Source: Chryseobacterium sp. KLBC 52 (lineage in GTDB: Bacteria > Bacteroidota > Bacteroidia > Flavobacteriales > Weeksellaceae). From it: DNA of 64,000 bases. Below, piece after piece: positions 1-9,248 of this stretch. The translations under genes were made by a program, and so were the position numbers. The stretch's first letter is position 1, and the number at the start of each line of letters is the position of its first letter. The stretch is from contig NZ_QDFZ01000015.1 of assembly GCF_003347605.1 (NCBI RefSeq), positions 79,391 to 143,390 of the forward strand, in the 5' to 3' direction. The notes beneath the pieces were generated by a model. The model made no database searches. It was given only the letters and a program-made list of their open reading frames with translations, and was not told where the DNA came from.

Positions 1-1406
1 AGCGGATAGTACAATACCGGCTTATCTGTTCTCCAGCAGTGTGGATAAGAGTGGACATATTTTTCTACTTTGAAGGCTTTGTTCTCTGTTTTCAACAAGA
101 TCGCAAGTTCTACATCCCATGATTTCTCAGGAGCAGTTCCTTCATCGTAATATTCATTTTTGATATAAGTTCCCGAGAATACCTCAGGCACATTGTCTCC
201 TTTGATGAATTTCCCTTGTAAGTCTACCAATGGTACAAGATTATCATTTTCGTCTTTTACCAACATTGGCGGGATCTCAGGCTGAGCCATTTTAGCAACT
301 CTCGCATCATCCGCACCAAAAGTAGGTGCCGTGTGAACGATACCTGTACCGTCCTCAGTCGTTACAAAATCCCCTAAGATTACTCTGAATGCGTTCTCAG
401 GATTATCATTTGGCGTAAACCAAGGAACTAATTGCTCATATCTTGTATCAACAAGTTTTTCTCCTGTAAACTCTTTTAAGATTCTGAAAGGAATTACTTT
501 CGTTTCCGGAGTATAATTCGCAAAATCTTCATCTGTACCTTCTGTATATTTTTTACCGAAAACCTTAGGTAAAAGAACACTTGATAACACTACGGTTACA
601 GGTTCAAATGTATATTGATTGAAGGTTTTAACTACAACATATTCAATATCTCTACCTACGGTAAGAGCCGTATTGGATGGAAGCGTCCATGGAGTTGTCG
701 TCCATGCAAGGATATGTACATCTCCGTCAACATCATTGAACAATGCTGAAGAGTCTTTCTTTACTTTAAACTGAGCCACAACCGTTGTGTCTGAAACATC
801 ACGATAGGTGCCAGGCTGGTTAAGCTCGTGAGAAGAAAGTCCTGTCCCTGCTTTCGGAGAGTAAGGCTGGATCGTGTAGCCTTTGTATAACAAGTCTTTG
901 CTATACAACTGCTTCAATAACCACCAAACGGTTTCCATATATTTTGACTTGTACGTGATGTACGGATCATCAAGGTCTACCCAATATCCGATTTTCTCCG
1001 TAAGGTTATTCCAAACATCGGTATAACGCATTACCGCTTCACGACAAGCTTTGTTATAGTCTTCAATAGAGATTTTTTTGCCAATATCTTCTTTCGTGAT
1101 TCCTAACTCTTTTTCTACACCCAGTTCCACAGGAAGACCATGCGTATCCCAGCCAGCTTTACGGAAAACCTGCTTTCCGTTCTGAGTCTGGTAACGGCAG
1201 AAAATATCTTTCAATGCTCTTGCCATTACGTGGTGAATTCCAGGCATACCGTTTGCTGAAGGCGGACCTTCATAAAAAACAAACTCAGGATTTCCCTGAC
1301 GAATCTCAACACTCTTATTGAAAGTTTTATTTTGTTTCCAAAATTCCGCTACATTCTCTGCTACGTCAATAAGGTTGAGGTTTTTGTATTCTTTAAATTG
1401 GCTCAT
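1..1406 (-). CDS. ileS: Isoleucyl-tRNA synthetase, N-terminal part (runs off the left edge)
   Basis: Cytoplasmic enzyme that charges tRNA-Ile with isoleucine. I translated the minus strand by hand from the ATG at 1404-1406. It opens MSQFKEYKNLNLIDVAENVA and stays open to base 1, giving about 468 of the roughly 1,100 residues expected. The class I signature is seen as PPSANGMPGIHH near residue 50, with GIHH in the HIGH position. A WTTTPWTLPSNTAL segment marks the start of the CP1 editing domain. The C-terminal half with the KMSKS loop lies outside the window. The spacer upstream carries a TAAATTTG -7 element at 1443-1450. The identification is firm; the gene is cut only by the window edge. Confidence 0.97.
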   Translation of the reverse strand, partial: MSQFKEYKNLNLIDVAENVAEFWKQNKTFNKSVEIRQGNPEFVFYEGPPSANGMPGIHHVMARALKDIFCRYQTQNGKQVFRKAGWDTHGLPVELGVEKELGITKEDIGKKISIEDYNKACREAVMRYTDVWNNLTEKIGYWVDLDDPYITYKSKYMETVWWLLKQLYSKDLLYKGYTIQPYSPKAGTGLSSHELNQPGTYRDVSDTTVVAQFKVKKDSSALFNDVDGDVHILAWTTTPWTLPSNTALTVGRDIEYVVVKTFNQYTFEPVTVVLSSVLLPKVFGKKYTEGTDEDFANYTPETKVIPFRILKEFTGEKLVDTRYEQLVPWFTPNDNPENAFRVILGDFVTTEDGTGIVHTAPTFGADDARVAKMAQPEIPPMLVKDENDNLVPLVDLQGKFIKGDNVPEVFSGTYIKNEYYDEGTAPEKSWDVELAILLKTENKAFKVEKYVHSYPHCWRTDKPVLYYP

Positions 1407-1442
1407 TGTAAATATCTCAATATCGTTGATTAATTAAGTCTG

Positions 1443-1450
1443 CAAATTTA
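1443..1450 (-). promoter_or_regulatory. Bacteroidota -7 promoter element for ileS
   Basis: Read on the minus strand this is TAAATTTG, matching the TAnnTTTG -7 consensus of the Bacteroidota primary sigma factor, about 37 bases before the ileS ATG. I see no good TTG-type -33 element at the usual spacing. The surrounding 15 bases, TAAATTTGCAGACTT, recur exactly before the gene starting at 40215. Confidence 0.55.
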
Positions 1451-1612
1451 CTAAAATTTGTCGGTTTATAATATATGTTTTATTTTGATATCTTCTATTA
1501 AAAAGTTCAATTTCAGAAATATAAATGAAGAAAGTGAGAAAAAGTGAATAGTGAATGGTGAATAAGTGAATTTTCCTGGCTGTTTTTCATATGAAATTTA
1601 ATGCAATTTATT

Positions 1613-1676
1613 CAATAGGAGCGGGCTTTAGCCCGCTTAAATAATAAAAACAAATCCTACGGCTTTAGCCAAAACC
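1613..1676. repeat. Dispersed hairpin repeat, copy 1 (spacer 1407-1778)
   Basis: The 372-bp spacer 1407-1778 has no gene. It holds the ileS promoter, a purine-rich low-complexity stretch around 1500-1570 with GTGAA-type words, and this repeat. The repeat begins AATAGGAGCGGGCTTTAGCC, forms the palindrome GCGGGCTTTAGCCCGC, and continues after an A-rich stretch into CGGCTTTAGCC. The same arrangement occurs at 33361-33447, and the first half recurs at 63643-63672. Confidence 0.75.
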
Positions 1677-1778
1677 TACAACATAATCATCTGTGAAAAT
1701 CTGTGAAATCTGCGGTTAAAAAAATAAGCATAACTTAAAAATTCGTATATTTAATTAGACGTAAAACCCAAATGCTGT

Positions 1779-3467
1779 ATGAAAATCTTTTATTACCTAA
1801 TGCTTTTTGTCTGTTTTATCAACACAAGCATTGTACAAGCTCAAAATAATTATCCACAAAATTATTTCAGGAATCCACTCAACATTCCCATGCAGCTAGC
1901 AGCCAATTTTGGAGCTATCAGGACCAATCACTTTCATATGGGGCTGGATTTAAGAACCAATAGCCAGGAAAACCTTCCTGTTCTTGCAGCTGCGGATGGC
2001 TATGTAAGCAGGATAAAAGTCGAGCGCTACGGATTTGGAAATGCTGTGTACATTACTCACCCCAATGGCTATACAACAGTATATGCTCACCTGAACAAAT
2101 ATTTTAATGCACTTGATGAATACGTAAAGGAAAGACAATATAAAGACGAAAAGTGGGAACAGGACATCATTTTTCAACCCGGACAGTTTCCTGTGGAAAA
2201 GGGACAACAGATTGCTTTGAGCGGAAATACCGGAGGATCTGCAGGTCCGCATCTTCATTTTGAAATAAGAGATACCAAAACAGAGGAATGCCTGAACCCG
2301 TTACTTTTTGGTTTTGCCATTCCTGATAATATAGCCCCGATTATTAGCGGATTGTATTGGTATGACCGACGTTTCAGTACGTATGAACCAGGAGCGAATA
2401 GTATTACCATAAAAAAAGCGGGAAATATTTATACTGCCGGTCTCATTCAGGTAAATTCTCCGGAAATAAGTTTGGGCATTAAAGCAGTTGATAAAGCTAA
2501 TCAGGGTTTTAATTTAGGTGTTTATAATGCTGACCTATTGATGGATGGAAAGCTGATTTACAGTTTTAAAATTGATAAGATTCACTATGATGATACCCGA
2601 TATATCAACGGCTGTATAGATTATACCAAATTTATCAGAGATAAAATGGGAATTCAGCACCTGTCCGATTTACCGGGAATGAAACTTCAGAATTATAGTC
2701 TTCCAAATTTAACAGGAATGATCAGACTTCAGGATGAAAATGTTCATACCATTGAAATTGTTCTGAAAGACGTGAAAGGAAATACAAGCCGGTTAACAAC
2801 AAAACTCCAGTTAAGCAAAACCTCAGATAAAATATCTCCTACGGCAAAAACACTAATAGCTAACGAAGCGAAAACCATTACCACAGAAAATACGGAGATT
2901 ACCTTCAGTAAAAATGCCATGTATGATGCGGTAAATTTCAATGCTTATGAAAAACCGGATGCTGATCCGAATGCCGTTTCAAACAGTATTGTTTTGCAAA
3001 GTCCATACATTCCCGTTCAGGACGAATATACTTTAAAAATAAAACCGAATAGAAAATTAACCAATACAGAAAAAGATAAAGCTGTTATCCTCCTTGATTA
3101 TGGCAGTGATAAAACCGTTGTCAAGGTAAAATGGAATGGTGATTGGGCAGAAGGGAAATTCAACAGATTGGGTACCGCAAAATTGTTGATTGACAATAAT
3201 TTTCCATCCGTTTCATCAGGCTGGTCAGAAGGGGCATTGGTTAATAGCAGTTCTTTACTCTTAAAAGGAACAACGAAAGTGGGAGATATTATTTCATTTC
3301 GTGCCGAACTGGATGGCAAATGGTTGAGGTTTGCCCGTGTAAAAGATAATTTTGTCTACATTTTTGATGAAAAATGTCCTAAAGGAAGCGGTTCTCATAC
3401 TTTAAAAGTGACAACCATCAATACTGCCGGGAATACCAATACCCAAACTTTTACGTTTCAAAGATAA
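1779..3467 (+). CDS. Secreted M23 family metallopeptidase
   Basis: Predicted envelope peptidoglycan endopeptidase (LytM/M23 fold). Residues 1-22 form a signal peptide ending VQAQ. The catalytic domain covers about residues 40-175. Zinc ligands are H53 and D57 in HMGLD and H160 in HLHFEI (158-163), and H104 in YAHL is the likely catalytic histidine, so the site looks complete. The remaining 380 residues have no motif I recognise, look beta-rich, and may be substrate-binding or Ig-like; a long C-terminal extension of this kind is seen in Bacteroidota M23 proteins. It starts at ATG 1779. Only 91 bp separate it from the ligase gene that follows, but that gene has its own -7 element, so I do not count it in the pigment locus. 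Confidence 0.88.
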   Translation: MKIFYYLMLFVCFINTSIVQAQNNYPQNYFRNPLNIPMQLAANFGAIRTNHFHMGLDLRTNSQENLPVLAAADGYVSRIKVERYGFGNAVYITHPNGYTTVYAHLNKYFNALDEYVKERQYKDEKWEQDIIFQPGQFPVEKGQQIALSGNTGGSAGPHLHFEIRDTKTEECLNPLLFGFAIPDNIAPIISGLYWYDRRFSTYEPGANSITIKKAGNIYTAGLIQVNSPEISLGIKAVDKANQGFNLGVYNADLLMDGKLIYSFKIDKIHYDDTRYINGCIDYTKFIRDKMGIQHLSDLPGMKLQNYSLPNLTGMIRLQDENVHTIEIVLKDVKGNTSRLTTKLQLSKTSDKISPTAKTLIANEAKTITTENTEITFSKNAMYDAVNFNAYEKPDADPNAVSNSIVLQSPYIPVQDEYTLKIKPNRKLTNTEKDKAVILLDYGSDKTVVKVKWNGDWAEGKFNRLGTAKLLIDNNFPSVSSGWSEGALVNSSSLLLKGTTKVGDIISFRAELDGKWLRFARVKDNFVYIFDEKCPKGSGSHTLKVTTINTAGNTNTQTFTFQR

Positions 3468-3530
3468 AACTGTAGCTGCAATCATGAATACATTTTACAT
3501 GAATACCTCCTACAATCTTGTAATTTTAAA

Positions 3531-3538
3531 TAAATTTG
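3531..3538 (+). promoter_or_regulatory. -7 promoter element upstream of the ligase gene
   Basis: TAAATTTG fits TAnnTTTG and lies 20 bases before the TTG start at 3559. The nearest TTG triplet upstream is only 10 bases away, so a proper -33 element is not evident. Confidence 0.4.
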
Positions 3539-3558
3539 CTTTTTAAAAATTAAAATCA

Positions 3559-4851
3559 TTGGAATTTTATCCGTCAATCGAAAAAGCAGGGATTCAGGAA
3601 ATCAAAATATTTCAGGAAGAAAAACTTCATGAGCTTTTGAGGTATCTTGAAACTCATTCCCCTTTTTATCAGAAACTGTTCAAAGAAAATAATATCCATA
3701 TTGCTGACATTCGTACGTTGGAAGATCTTCAGAAGATTCCTACGACTACAAAAAACGATCTCCAGCAGTATAACCATGATTTTTTCTGCATAACACCGGA
3801 TAAAATTGTGGATTACAGTACCACTTCCGGAACATTGGGAGATCCGGTAACTTTTGGATTGTCTGACAGTGATCTTGAAAGGCTTGCGTACAATGAAGCG
3901 ATATCTTTCGCCTGTGCAGGAATTCAGAAAGGAGATGTTGTTCAGATGATTACCACCATTGATAAAAGGTTTATGGCCGGGCTTGCTTATTTTCTTGGTT
4001 TAAGAAAAATGGGTGCTAGCGTAGTGAGAATGGGTCCTGGAATTCCGGAACTGCAGTGGGATTCTATTTTCAGATACAAACCCAAATATTTGATCACCGT
4101 ACCTTCTTTTCTACTTAAAATGATTGATTATGCCGAAAAACATGGATTGGATTATAAAAATTCCGGTGTGTATGGGGCTGTATGTATTGGAGAAAGCATC
4201 AAAAATCAGGATTTTACAGATAATATTCTTTCACAGAAAATCAAAGAGAAATGGGACATCAAACTCTTTTCCACCTATGCTTCTACCGAGATGAGCACCG
4301 CTTTTACAGAGTGTGAGTTCCAGATGGGAGGACATCACCACCCAGAATTGATTATTACAGAAATTCTGGATGATGAAGGAAATCCTGTAAAAGAAGGAGA
4401 AAGCGGAGAACTTACGATTACGACTTTGGGAGTGGAAGCCATTCCTTTGTTGAGGTTTAAAACCGGAGATCTTGTAAAAGCCCACTATGAGCCATGCCAG
4501 TGCGGAAGAAATACAATGAGATTAGGACCTGTTGTAGGAAGAAAGCAGCAGATGATCAAATACAAAGGAACAACGCTGTACCCACCGGCAATGAATGATA
4601 TTTTGAATGATTTCAACAATATCTTATGCTATCAGATTGTTATTCAGGCTAACGAAATCGGACTTGATGAGATCATTATTAAACTAAGTACTGAAGCGGA
4701 TCACGAAGGGTTTGTTAATGAAGTAAGAGACCACTTCCGTGCAAAATTAAGAGTGAGTCCGAAAATTGAAATCATAGATTTTGATGTTCTCTCTAAAACT
4801 GTTTTTAACCCAAACAGCAGAAAGCCAATCACTTTTATTGACTTAAGATAA
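3559..4851 (+). CDS. Phenylacetate-CoA ligase-like AMP-dependent ligase (probable 4-coumarate activation)
   Basis: Adenylate-forming enzyme of the PaaK-like branch, 430 residues, typical for the family. The P-loop-like motif is STTSGTLGDP at residues 87-96. LLRFKTGDLV around residue 300 is the conserved GD region, followed by a CQCGRN motif like the metal-binding segment of PaaK enzymes. In flexirubin and aryl-polyene loci an enzyme of this class activates the aromatic starter. With the tyrosine ammonia-lyase nearby, I infer that it adenylates 4-coumarate and loads it on an ACP. The start is a TTG at 3559, since no in-frame ATG lies close. It is the leftmost gene that I assign to the pigment locus. 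Confidence 0.85.
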   Translation: MEFYPSIEKAGIQEIKIFQEEKLHELLRYLETHSPFYQKLFKENNIHIADIRTLEDLQKIPTTTKNDLQQYNHDFFCITPDKIVDYSTTSGTLGDPVTFGLSDSDLERLAYNEAISFACAGIQKGDVVQMITTIDKRFMAGLAYFLGLRKMGASVVRMGPGIPELQWDSIFRYKPKYLITVPSFLLKMIDYAEKHGLDYKNSGVYGAVCIGESIKNQDFTDNILSQKIKEKWDIKLFSTYASTEMSTAFTECEFQMGGHHHPELIITEILDDEGNPVKEGESGELTITTLGVEAIPLLRFKTGDLVKAHYEPCQCGRNTMRLGPVVGRKQQMIKYKGTTLYPPAMNDILNDFNNILCYQIVIQANEIGLDEIIIKLSTEADHEGFVNEVRDHFRAKLRVSPKIEIIDFDVLSKTVFNPNSRKPITFIDLR

Positions 4852-4926
4852 AATTAAAATAAAGAGTGGGTAAAGATTTCCTTTTTACAATATCTTTGGG
4901 CTCTTAAATAGTAAAACTAATACACT

Positions 4927-5526
4927 ATGAAAAAATTATTTCTGCTGCTTTTTGCAGCCATTACCACGGCAACTTTTGCCCAGGACAAAATTAATATTGA
5001 ATCTGGAAATTTTGACTTTCTGAAAGATCAGACTGAGGTAAATGTTCAGTTTAAATTTGAAAACCCTCTTTTTCAGGCAGATAATTATACTGAAGCCCAG
5101 TATCTTGAAAGAAGAAAGACAGAAACGTTAGCTAAGAAAGGCGAAGAATCCTGGAAAGAATGGGATGAAGAGTGGCAAAAGCATAAAGAATCTGTTTTTT
5201 TTGATAAGTTTATTGAAGGAGTAAATGGTAAAGCGAAAAAAATAAAATTCAGTAAAGGAGCATCGGCAAAGTACACCTTGATACTGGAGACAAAATGGAT
5301 CTATGCCGGATGGACAGGATTTGTAACACAACCTGGTAAATTAACCTCAGAAATGATATTTGTTGAAACTGAAAACCCATCTAAAGTGTTAGCTAAAGTT
5401 CAGGGTGATAAGATTGAAGGGATAGGAAGTAAAGGCAGTTATCGTATGGAATACGGAAGAATATCTGCAGCCTATGAAAAAACAGGAAAAGAATTAGGGA
5501 AAGCTATTAAAGATGCTTTAAAATAA
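4927..5526 (+). CDS. Exported protein of unknown function
   Basis: 199 residues with an N-terminal signal peptide (MKKLFLLLFAAITTATFAQ). The mature part is charged, with a Lys/Glu/Trp-rich helical stretch around residues 60-85 and a later Gly- and aromatic-rich region. I do not recognise the family. The signal peptide suggests a periplasmic or surface location. A TATCTTTG -7-like element lies just upstream at 4891-4898. The gene sits between the ligase and a convergent flavoprotein gene and is followed directly by a bidirectional terminator. Membership of the pigment locus rests on position only. Confidence 0.75.
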   Translation: MKKLFLLLFAAITTATFAQDKINIESGNFDFLKDQTEVNVQFKFENPLFQADNYTEAQYLERRKTETLAKKGEESWKEWDEEWQKHKESVFFDKFIEGVNGKAKKIKFSKGASAKYTLILETKWIYAGWTGFVTQPGKLTSEMIFVETENPSKVLAKVQGDKIEGIGSKGSYRMEYGRISAAYEKTGKELGKAIKDALK

Positions 5527-5527
5527 C

Positions 5528-5560
5528 AAAAAACGGTCTGAATGTTCAGACCGTTTTTTT
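5528..5560. terminator. Bidirectional intrinsic terminator
   Basis: An almost perfect inverted repeat, AAAACGGTCTGAA with TTCAGACCGTTTT separated by TG, lies between two convergent genes ending at 5526 and 5559. Runs of A on the left and T on the right let it serve both strands. Confidence 0.9.
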
Positions 5561-6815
5561 ATGCTTGATTTTGCTGTTCCTGTTTTTCCAGCTTGATCAG
5601 GTTGGCAAGGTTTTTAATAACTGTATCGTGCTTTCTCACAAAAGGATTGTCTTTATTCCAGACATAGCCTGCTAAAACAGCACAGATCTTTTTCTTTACG
5701 TCCGGATTTTCCGGTTGATGGAAGAATAATTCCTGAAGATTTCCGGTATACCATTCTTTTACATACGTTGTGAAAACATCCACTCCATATAAAATGTAGT
5801 CTGTGTATTCCTTCTGCCAGTCAATTTTTTCTCCGTTTAATTGTCTTAATGCCAGTTTTGCGGCCAGCATTCCGGATTCTGTAGCAAAAGCCATTCCTGA
5901 AGAGAATACCGGATCAAGGAATTCTGAAGCATTCCCCGTTAAAGCAAATCCGTCTCCGAATAAACTTTTTACAGAACAGGAATAATCTTTCAGATGTTTA
6001 GGTTCAAAAAGGAAATCTACGTTTCCAAAACGTTTTACATAATATTCAGAAAGAGAAATCGCTTTTCTTAAAGCTTCCGTTGTATCTCCGTTTTCAGATA
6101 ATTTGTCGATATATTCAGTAGGACCTACAATTCCTAAACTTGTGTTTCCGTTGGAAAAAGGAATTACCCAAAGCCATACTTCTGTTTCAATAATGTCAAA
6201 AGAAATTAAAGTTCCTTCCTCTCCCGGTTCTCTGTTGATATCATTTACATGAGAGAAAATCGCAGAGTGAGGAGATAGTTTTGAAGGTTTCTCCAAATCA
6301 AGAAGACGAGGCAGTACTCTTCCGTAGCCGCTGGAATCGATAACAAACTTAGCATGGATCTCTTTTGTTTCTCCATCCTTGTTTCTTACCGTAGTTATAG
6401 AATCTGTTCCGTCAAATTTGATGTCTATCACTTCAGTTTCAAACTCAAGATCAATTCCCTTATTTATGACTTCCTGAGCAAGCGTATTATCAAAATCAGC
6501 TCTTGGAACCTGCCAGGTCCAGTCCCAGCCTTCTCCGAATTTGTTGCTGAAATCAAAAATGCAGACTTCCTCACCACGAAGAAAACGAGCTCCAAGCTTT
6601 TTTTCAAAGCCCATTTTGTCTAATGCAGGGAAAAGTCCGGCTTCTTCAAAGTGGTCCATTACCCTTGGAATTAAGCTTTCTCCAACTACGAGTCTGGGGA
6701 ATTTTGTCTTTTCGACTACTTTTACGCTGACGTTATTGTTCTTCAGGTACGAAGAAGACACGCATCCGGAGGGTCCGGCTCCGATTACAAGAACGTCAAC
6801 AAATTCTTTGCTCAT
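5559..6815 (-). CDS. FAD-dependent monooxygenase/halogenase-like protein
   Basis: 418-residue flavoprotein. The Rossmann GxGxxG is seen as VIGAGPSG at residues 10-17, the second FAD motif as GDGFALTGNASEFLDP near residues 290-305. It also has VVGESLIP (43-50) and WLWVIP (214-219). The WxWxIP hexapeptide is a hallmark of flavin-dependent halogenases, and the GFEKKLGARF segment near 69-78 offers a candidate active-site lysine. The family also contains hydroxylases and geranylgeranyl-reductase-like enzymes, so the reaction cannot be fixed from sequence. Ring chlorination or hydroxylation of the flexirubin aryl end would fit. It is divergent from the ammonia-lyase gene and shares its 98-bp promoter region. 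Confidence 0.85.
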   Translation of the reverse strand: MSKEFVDVLVIGAGPSGCVSSSYLKNNNVSVKVVEKTKFPRLVVGESLIPRVMDHFEEAGLFPALDKMGFEKKLGARFLRGEEVCIFDFSNKFGEGWDWTWQVPRADFDNTLAQEVINKGIDLEFETEVIDIKFDGTDSITTVRNKDGETKEIHAKFVIDSSGYGRVLPRLLDLEKPSKLSPHSAIFSHVNDINREPGEEGTLISFDIIETEVWLWVIPFSNGNTSLGIVGPTEYIDKLSENGDTTEALRKAISLSEYYVKRFGNVDFLFEPKHLKDYSCSVKSLFGDGFALTGNASEFLDPVFSSGMAFATESGMLAAKLALRQLNGEKIDWQKEYTDYILYGVDVFTTYVKEWYTGNLQELFFHQPENPDVKKKICAVLAGYVWNKDNPFVRKHDTVIKNLANLIKLEKQEQQNQA

Positions 6816-6844
6816 CTTTGATTTTTTATTTTAATAATAACTTT

Positions 6845-6863
6845 TATCTTTGCCGCAAAATTA
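6845..6863. promoter_or_regulatory. Two adjacent divergent -7 elements
   Basis: TATCTTTG at 6845-6852 points right to the ammonia-lyase gene. CAAAATTA at 6856-6863 reads TAATTTTG on the minus strand and points left to the flavoprotein gene. The two lie 3 bases apart, so the divergent transcripts may compete or share control. Possible -33 triplets are at non-ideal spacing (about 22-24 bases). Confidence 0.5.
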
Positions 6864-6913
6864 GTGACAAATAATTAATATTTTACAAAATTATCAACTA
6901 TTACTTTTAATTG

Positions 6914-8434
6914 ATGAAAATAAATAACTTTTTAGAACTGAAAGACTTTCAAAAAATTATCATTGAGAATGAAAAAATAGAACTGGATGAATCACTTTTG
7001 TCAAGAGTAGATAAAAGTTTTCAGTTTTTAAAAGAGTTTTCAAAAAATAAAGTAATATATGGTGTGAACACCGGTTTTGGGCCCATGGCTCAGTTTAAAA
7101 TCAGTGATGAAGACACCCACCAGCTTCAGTATAACCTGATCAGAAGCCACTCTTCAGGAATCGGAAATCCGTTACCTGCAGAAGAAGTAAAAGCATGTAT
7201 GCTGGCAAGATTGAATACCTTATCATTAGGGAATTCAGGAGTACACCAGTCTGTTATTTATCTTCTTCAGGAGCTGATCAACAGGGATATTACTCCACTG
7301 ATCTTTGAACATGGAGGAGTAGGAGCAAGCGGTGACCTTGTTCAGCTGGCTCACCTGGCTTTGGTATTAATTGGAGAAGGAGAAGTTTTTTACAATGGAG
7401 AAAGAAAATCTACCAAAGAAGTTTTTGAAACTGAAGGCTTAGAACCGATCAAAGTAGAGATCCGTGAAGGTCTTGCTTTGATGAACGGGACTTCAGTGAT
7501 GTCAGGAATCGGTATTGTGAATGCTTATAAAGCCAATCAGCTTACTGATATTTCTCTTAGACTTTCTTGTGCCATCAATGAGATTGTACAGGCTTATGAT
7601 GATCATTTATCAGAAGCATTGAACGGAACTAAGAAACATTACGGTCAGCAGAAAGTGGCAGAAAGAATGCGTGCTCACCTGGCAGACAGTAAACTGATCA
7701 GAAAAAGAGAAGAACATCTTTATACCCATTTTGAAGAACAGGAAAAAGTATTCAAGGAAAAAGTTCAGGAATATTATTCATTAAGATGTGTTCCTCAGAT
7801 TCTAGGTCCGGTATTGGATACATTGGAATACACAGAGAAAGTTCTTGAAAATGAGATCAATTCAGCGAATGATAACCCGATTATCAATGTTGAAGACCAG
7901 CATGTTTACCACGGAGGAAACTTCCACGGAGATTATATCTCTCTGGAAATGGATAAACTTAAAATTGTGGTAACCAAACTTACCATGCTTGCAGAAAGAC
8001 AGTTAAACTACCTTCTGAATGCCAAAATCAACGAAATTTTGCCTCCTTTTGTCAATTTAGGTAAATTAGGTTTCAATTTCGGGATGCAGGGAGTACAATT
8101 TACGGCAACTTCTACTACAGCAGAAAGCCAGATGTTGTCAAACCCTATGTATGTTCACAGTATTCCAAACAATAATGATAATCAGGATATCGTTAGTATG
8201 GGAACAAACGCTGCTGTAATTTGCAGAAAAGTCATTGAAAATGCCTTTGAAGTTTTGGCTATTGAAGCGATTACCATTATTCAGGCGGTTGAATATCTTG
8301 GATTCCAGGATAAGGTTTCATCCTCTACAAAAGAACTGTATGATGATATCAGAAAAATTATTCCTGCTTTCTCAGACGATATGGTCATGTATCCGTATCT
8401 GGAGGAAGTAAAGAAATATCTGAAAGGAATGTAA
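6914..8434 (+). CDS. Tyrosine ammonia-lyase (histidine/phenylalanine ammonia-lyase family)
   Basis: Converts an aromatic amino acid to the trans-cinnamic acid analogue and ammonia without a cofactor, using an MIO group made from an internal Ala-Ser-Gly. The triad is A138-S139-G140 in GGVGASGDL. The catalytic tyrosine segment YGVNTGFG is at 49-56, and NSANDNP lies near residue 320. The selectivity-loop region reads NLIRSHSSG (74-82). From memory the whole protein closely resembles the tyrosine-preferring enzyme of Flavobacterium johnsoniae, including the SHSSG segment, so tyrosine to 4-coumarate is most likely. I chose ATG 6914 over the preceding TTG 6911. This step gives the aromatic starter of the pigment. 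FabG follows after 81 bp with no terminator. Confidence 0.92.
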   Translation: MKINNFLELKDFQKIIIENEKIELDESLLSRVDKSFQFLKEFSKNKVIYGVNTGFGPMAQFKISDEDTHQLQYNLIRSHSSGIGNPLPAEEVKACMLARLNTLSLGNSGVHQSVIYLLQELINRDITPLIFEHGGVGASGDLVQLAHLALVLIGEGEVFYNGERKSTKEVFETEGLEPIKVEIREGLALMNGTSVMSGIGIVNAYKANQLTDISLRLSCAINEIVQAYDDHLSEALNGTKKHYGQQKVAERMRAHLADSKLIRKREEHLYTHFEEQEKVFKEKVQEYYSLRCVPQILGPVLDTLEYTEKVLENEINSANDNPIINVEDQHVYHGGNFHGDYISLEMDKLKIVVTKLTMLAERQLNYLLNAKINEILPPFVNLGKLGFNFGMQGVQFTATSTTAESQMLSNPMYVHSIPNNNDNQDIVSMGTNAAVICRKVIENAFEVLAIEAITIIQAVEYLGFQDKVSSSTKELYDDIRKIIPAFSDDMVMYPYLEEVKKYLKGM

Positions 8435-8515
8435 CTATTGGTTGCCATCAATTGTCTTTTAAAAAAGGCTTCCAGCATCAACTTAAAAAACTAAAAACGA
8501 TATAAACACTAACGC

Positions 8516-9247
8516 ATGAAATGTGCAATTGTAACAGGAGGCTCCAGAGGAATCGGGAGAGCAATCTGTATAAAACTGGCTGAAGAGAAAAACTATCACA
8601 TCCTTATCAACTACGCTTCAAATGAAACGGCAGCAAACGAAACGTTGGCTAAAGTGAAAGAATTGGGCGCTACCGGAGAAATTCTTAAATTTGATGTAGG
8701 AAACCCCGAAGAAACACAAGCTGTTTTAACGGAATGGCAGGAGAAAAATCCTGATGCCGTGGTAGAAGTGATCGTCAATAATGCCGGAATCACAAGAGAC
8801 GGTCTTTTTATGTGGATGCAGAAGGAAGACTGGAACAGTGTAATCAATACAAGTCTGGACGGATTTTTCAATGTGACCAATTTTTTTATTCAAAAGCTGC
8901 TTCGTAATAAATACGGAAGAATCATTAATATGGTTTCTGTATCGGGAGTAAAAGGAACCGCTGGTCAAACGAATTATTCTGCTGCGAAAGGTGCTTTGGT
9001 GGGAGCTACAAAAGCTCTTGCTCAGGAAGTTGCCAAAAGAAATGTTACCGTCAATGCTGTTGCTCCTGGTTTCATCAAAACAGATATGACTCAGGAATTC
9101 AATGAAGAAGAACTGAAAGCAATGATTCCTGCCAACAGATTCGGAGAAGCTGAAGAAGTGGCGGATCTTGTAGCATTTTTAGCATCTAAAAAATCTTCTT
9201 ACATTACAGGAGAAGTGATTAATATTAACGGAGGAATTTATTCATAA
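8516..9247 (+). CDS. fabG: 3-oxoacyl-ACP reductase, FabG-like SDR
   Basis: NADPH-dependent short-chain dehydrogenase, 243 residues, normal for FabG. The cofactor motif TGGSRGIG is at residues 7-14, the NNAG motif near 87-91, and the catalytic Ser-Tyr-Lys set appears as MVSVSG and then YSAAK near residue 155. The C-terminal GEVININGGIYS matches the family ending. Embedded between the ammonia-lyase and a ketosynthase gene (1-bp gap to the next ATG), it should reduce beta-keto groups on the growing polyene chain. It is probably pathway-specific rather than the housekeeping fatty acid enzyme, which I infer from context only. Confidence 0.92.
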   Translation: MKCAIVTGGSRGIGRAICIKLAEEKNYHILINYASNETAANETLAKVKELGATGEILKFDVGNPEETQAVLTEWQEKNPDAVVEVIVNNAGITRDGLFMWMQKEDWNSVINTSLDGFFNVTNFFIQKLLRNKYGRIINMVSVSGVKGTAGQTNYSAAKGALVGATKALAQEVAKRNVTVNAVAPGFIKTDMTQEFNEEELKAMIPANRFGEAEEVADLVAFLASKKSSYITGEVININGGIYS

Positions 9248-9248
9248 C

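Noticed and set aside
1407..1778. tRNA or small RNA in the ileS upstream spacer
   Set aside because: No cloverleaf or T-loop sequence (GGTTCRA) was seen; the hairpin there is a dispersed repeat.
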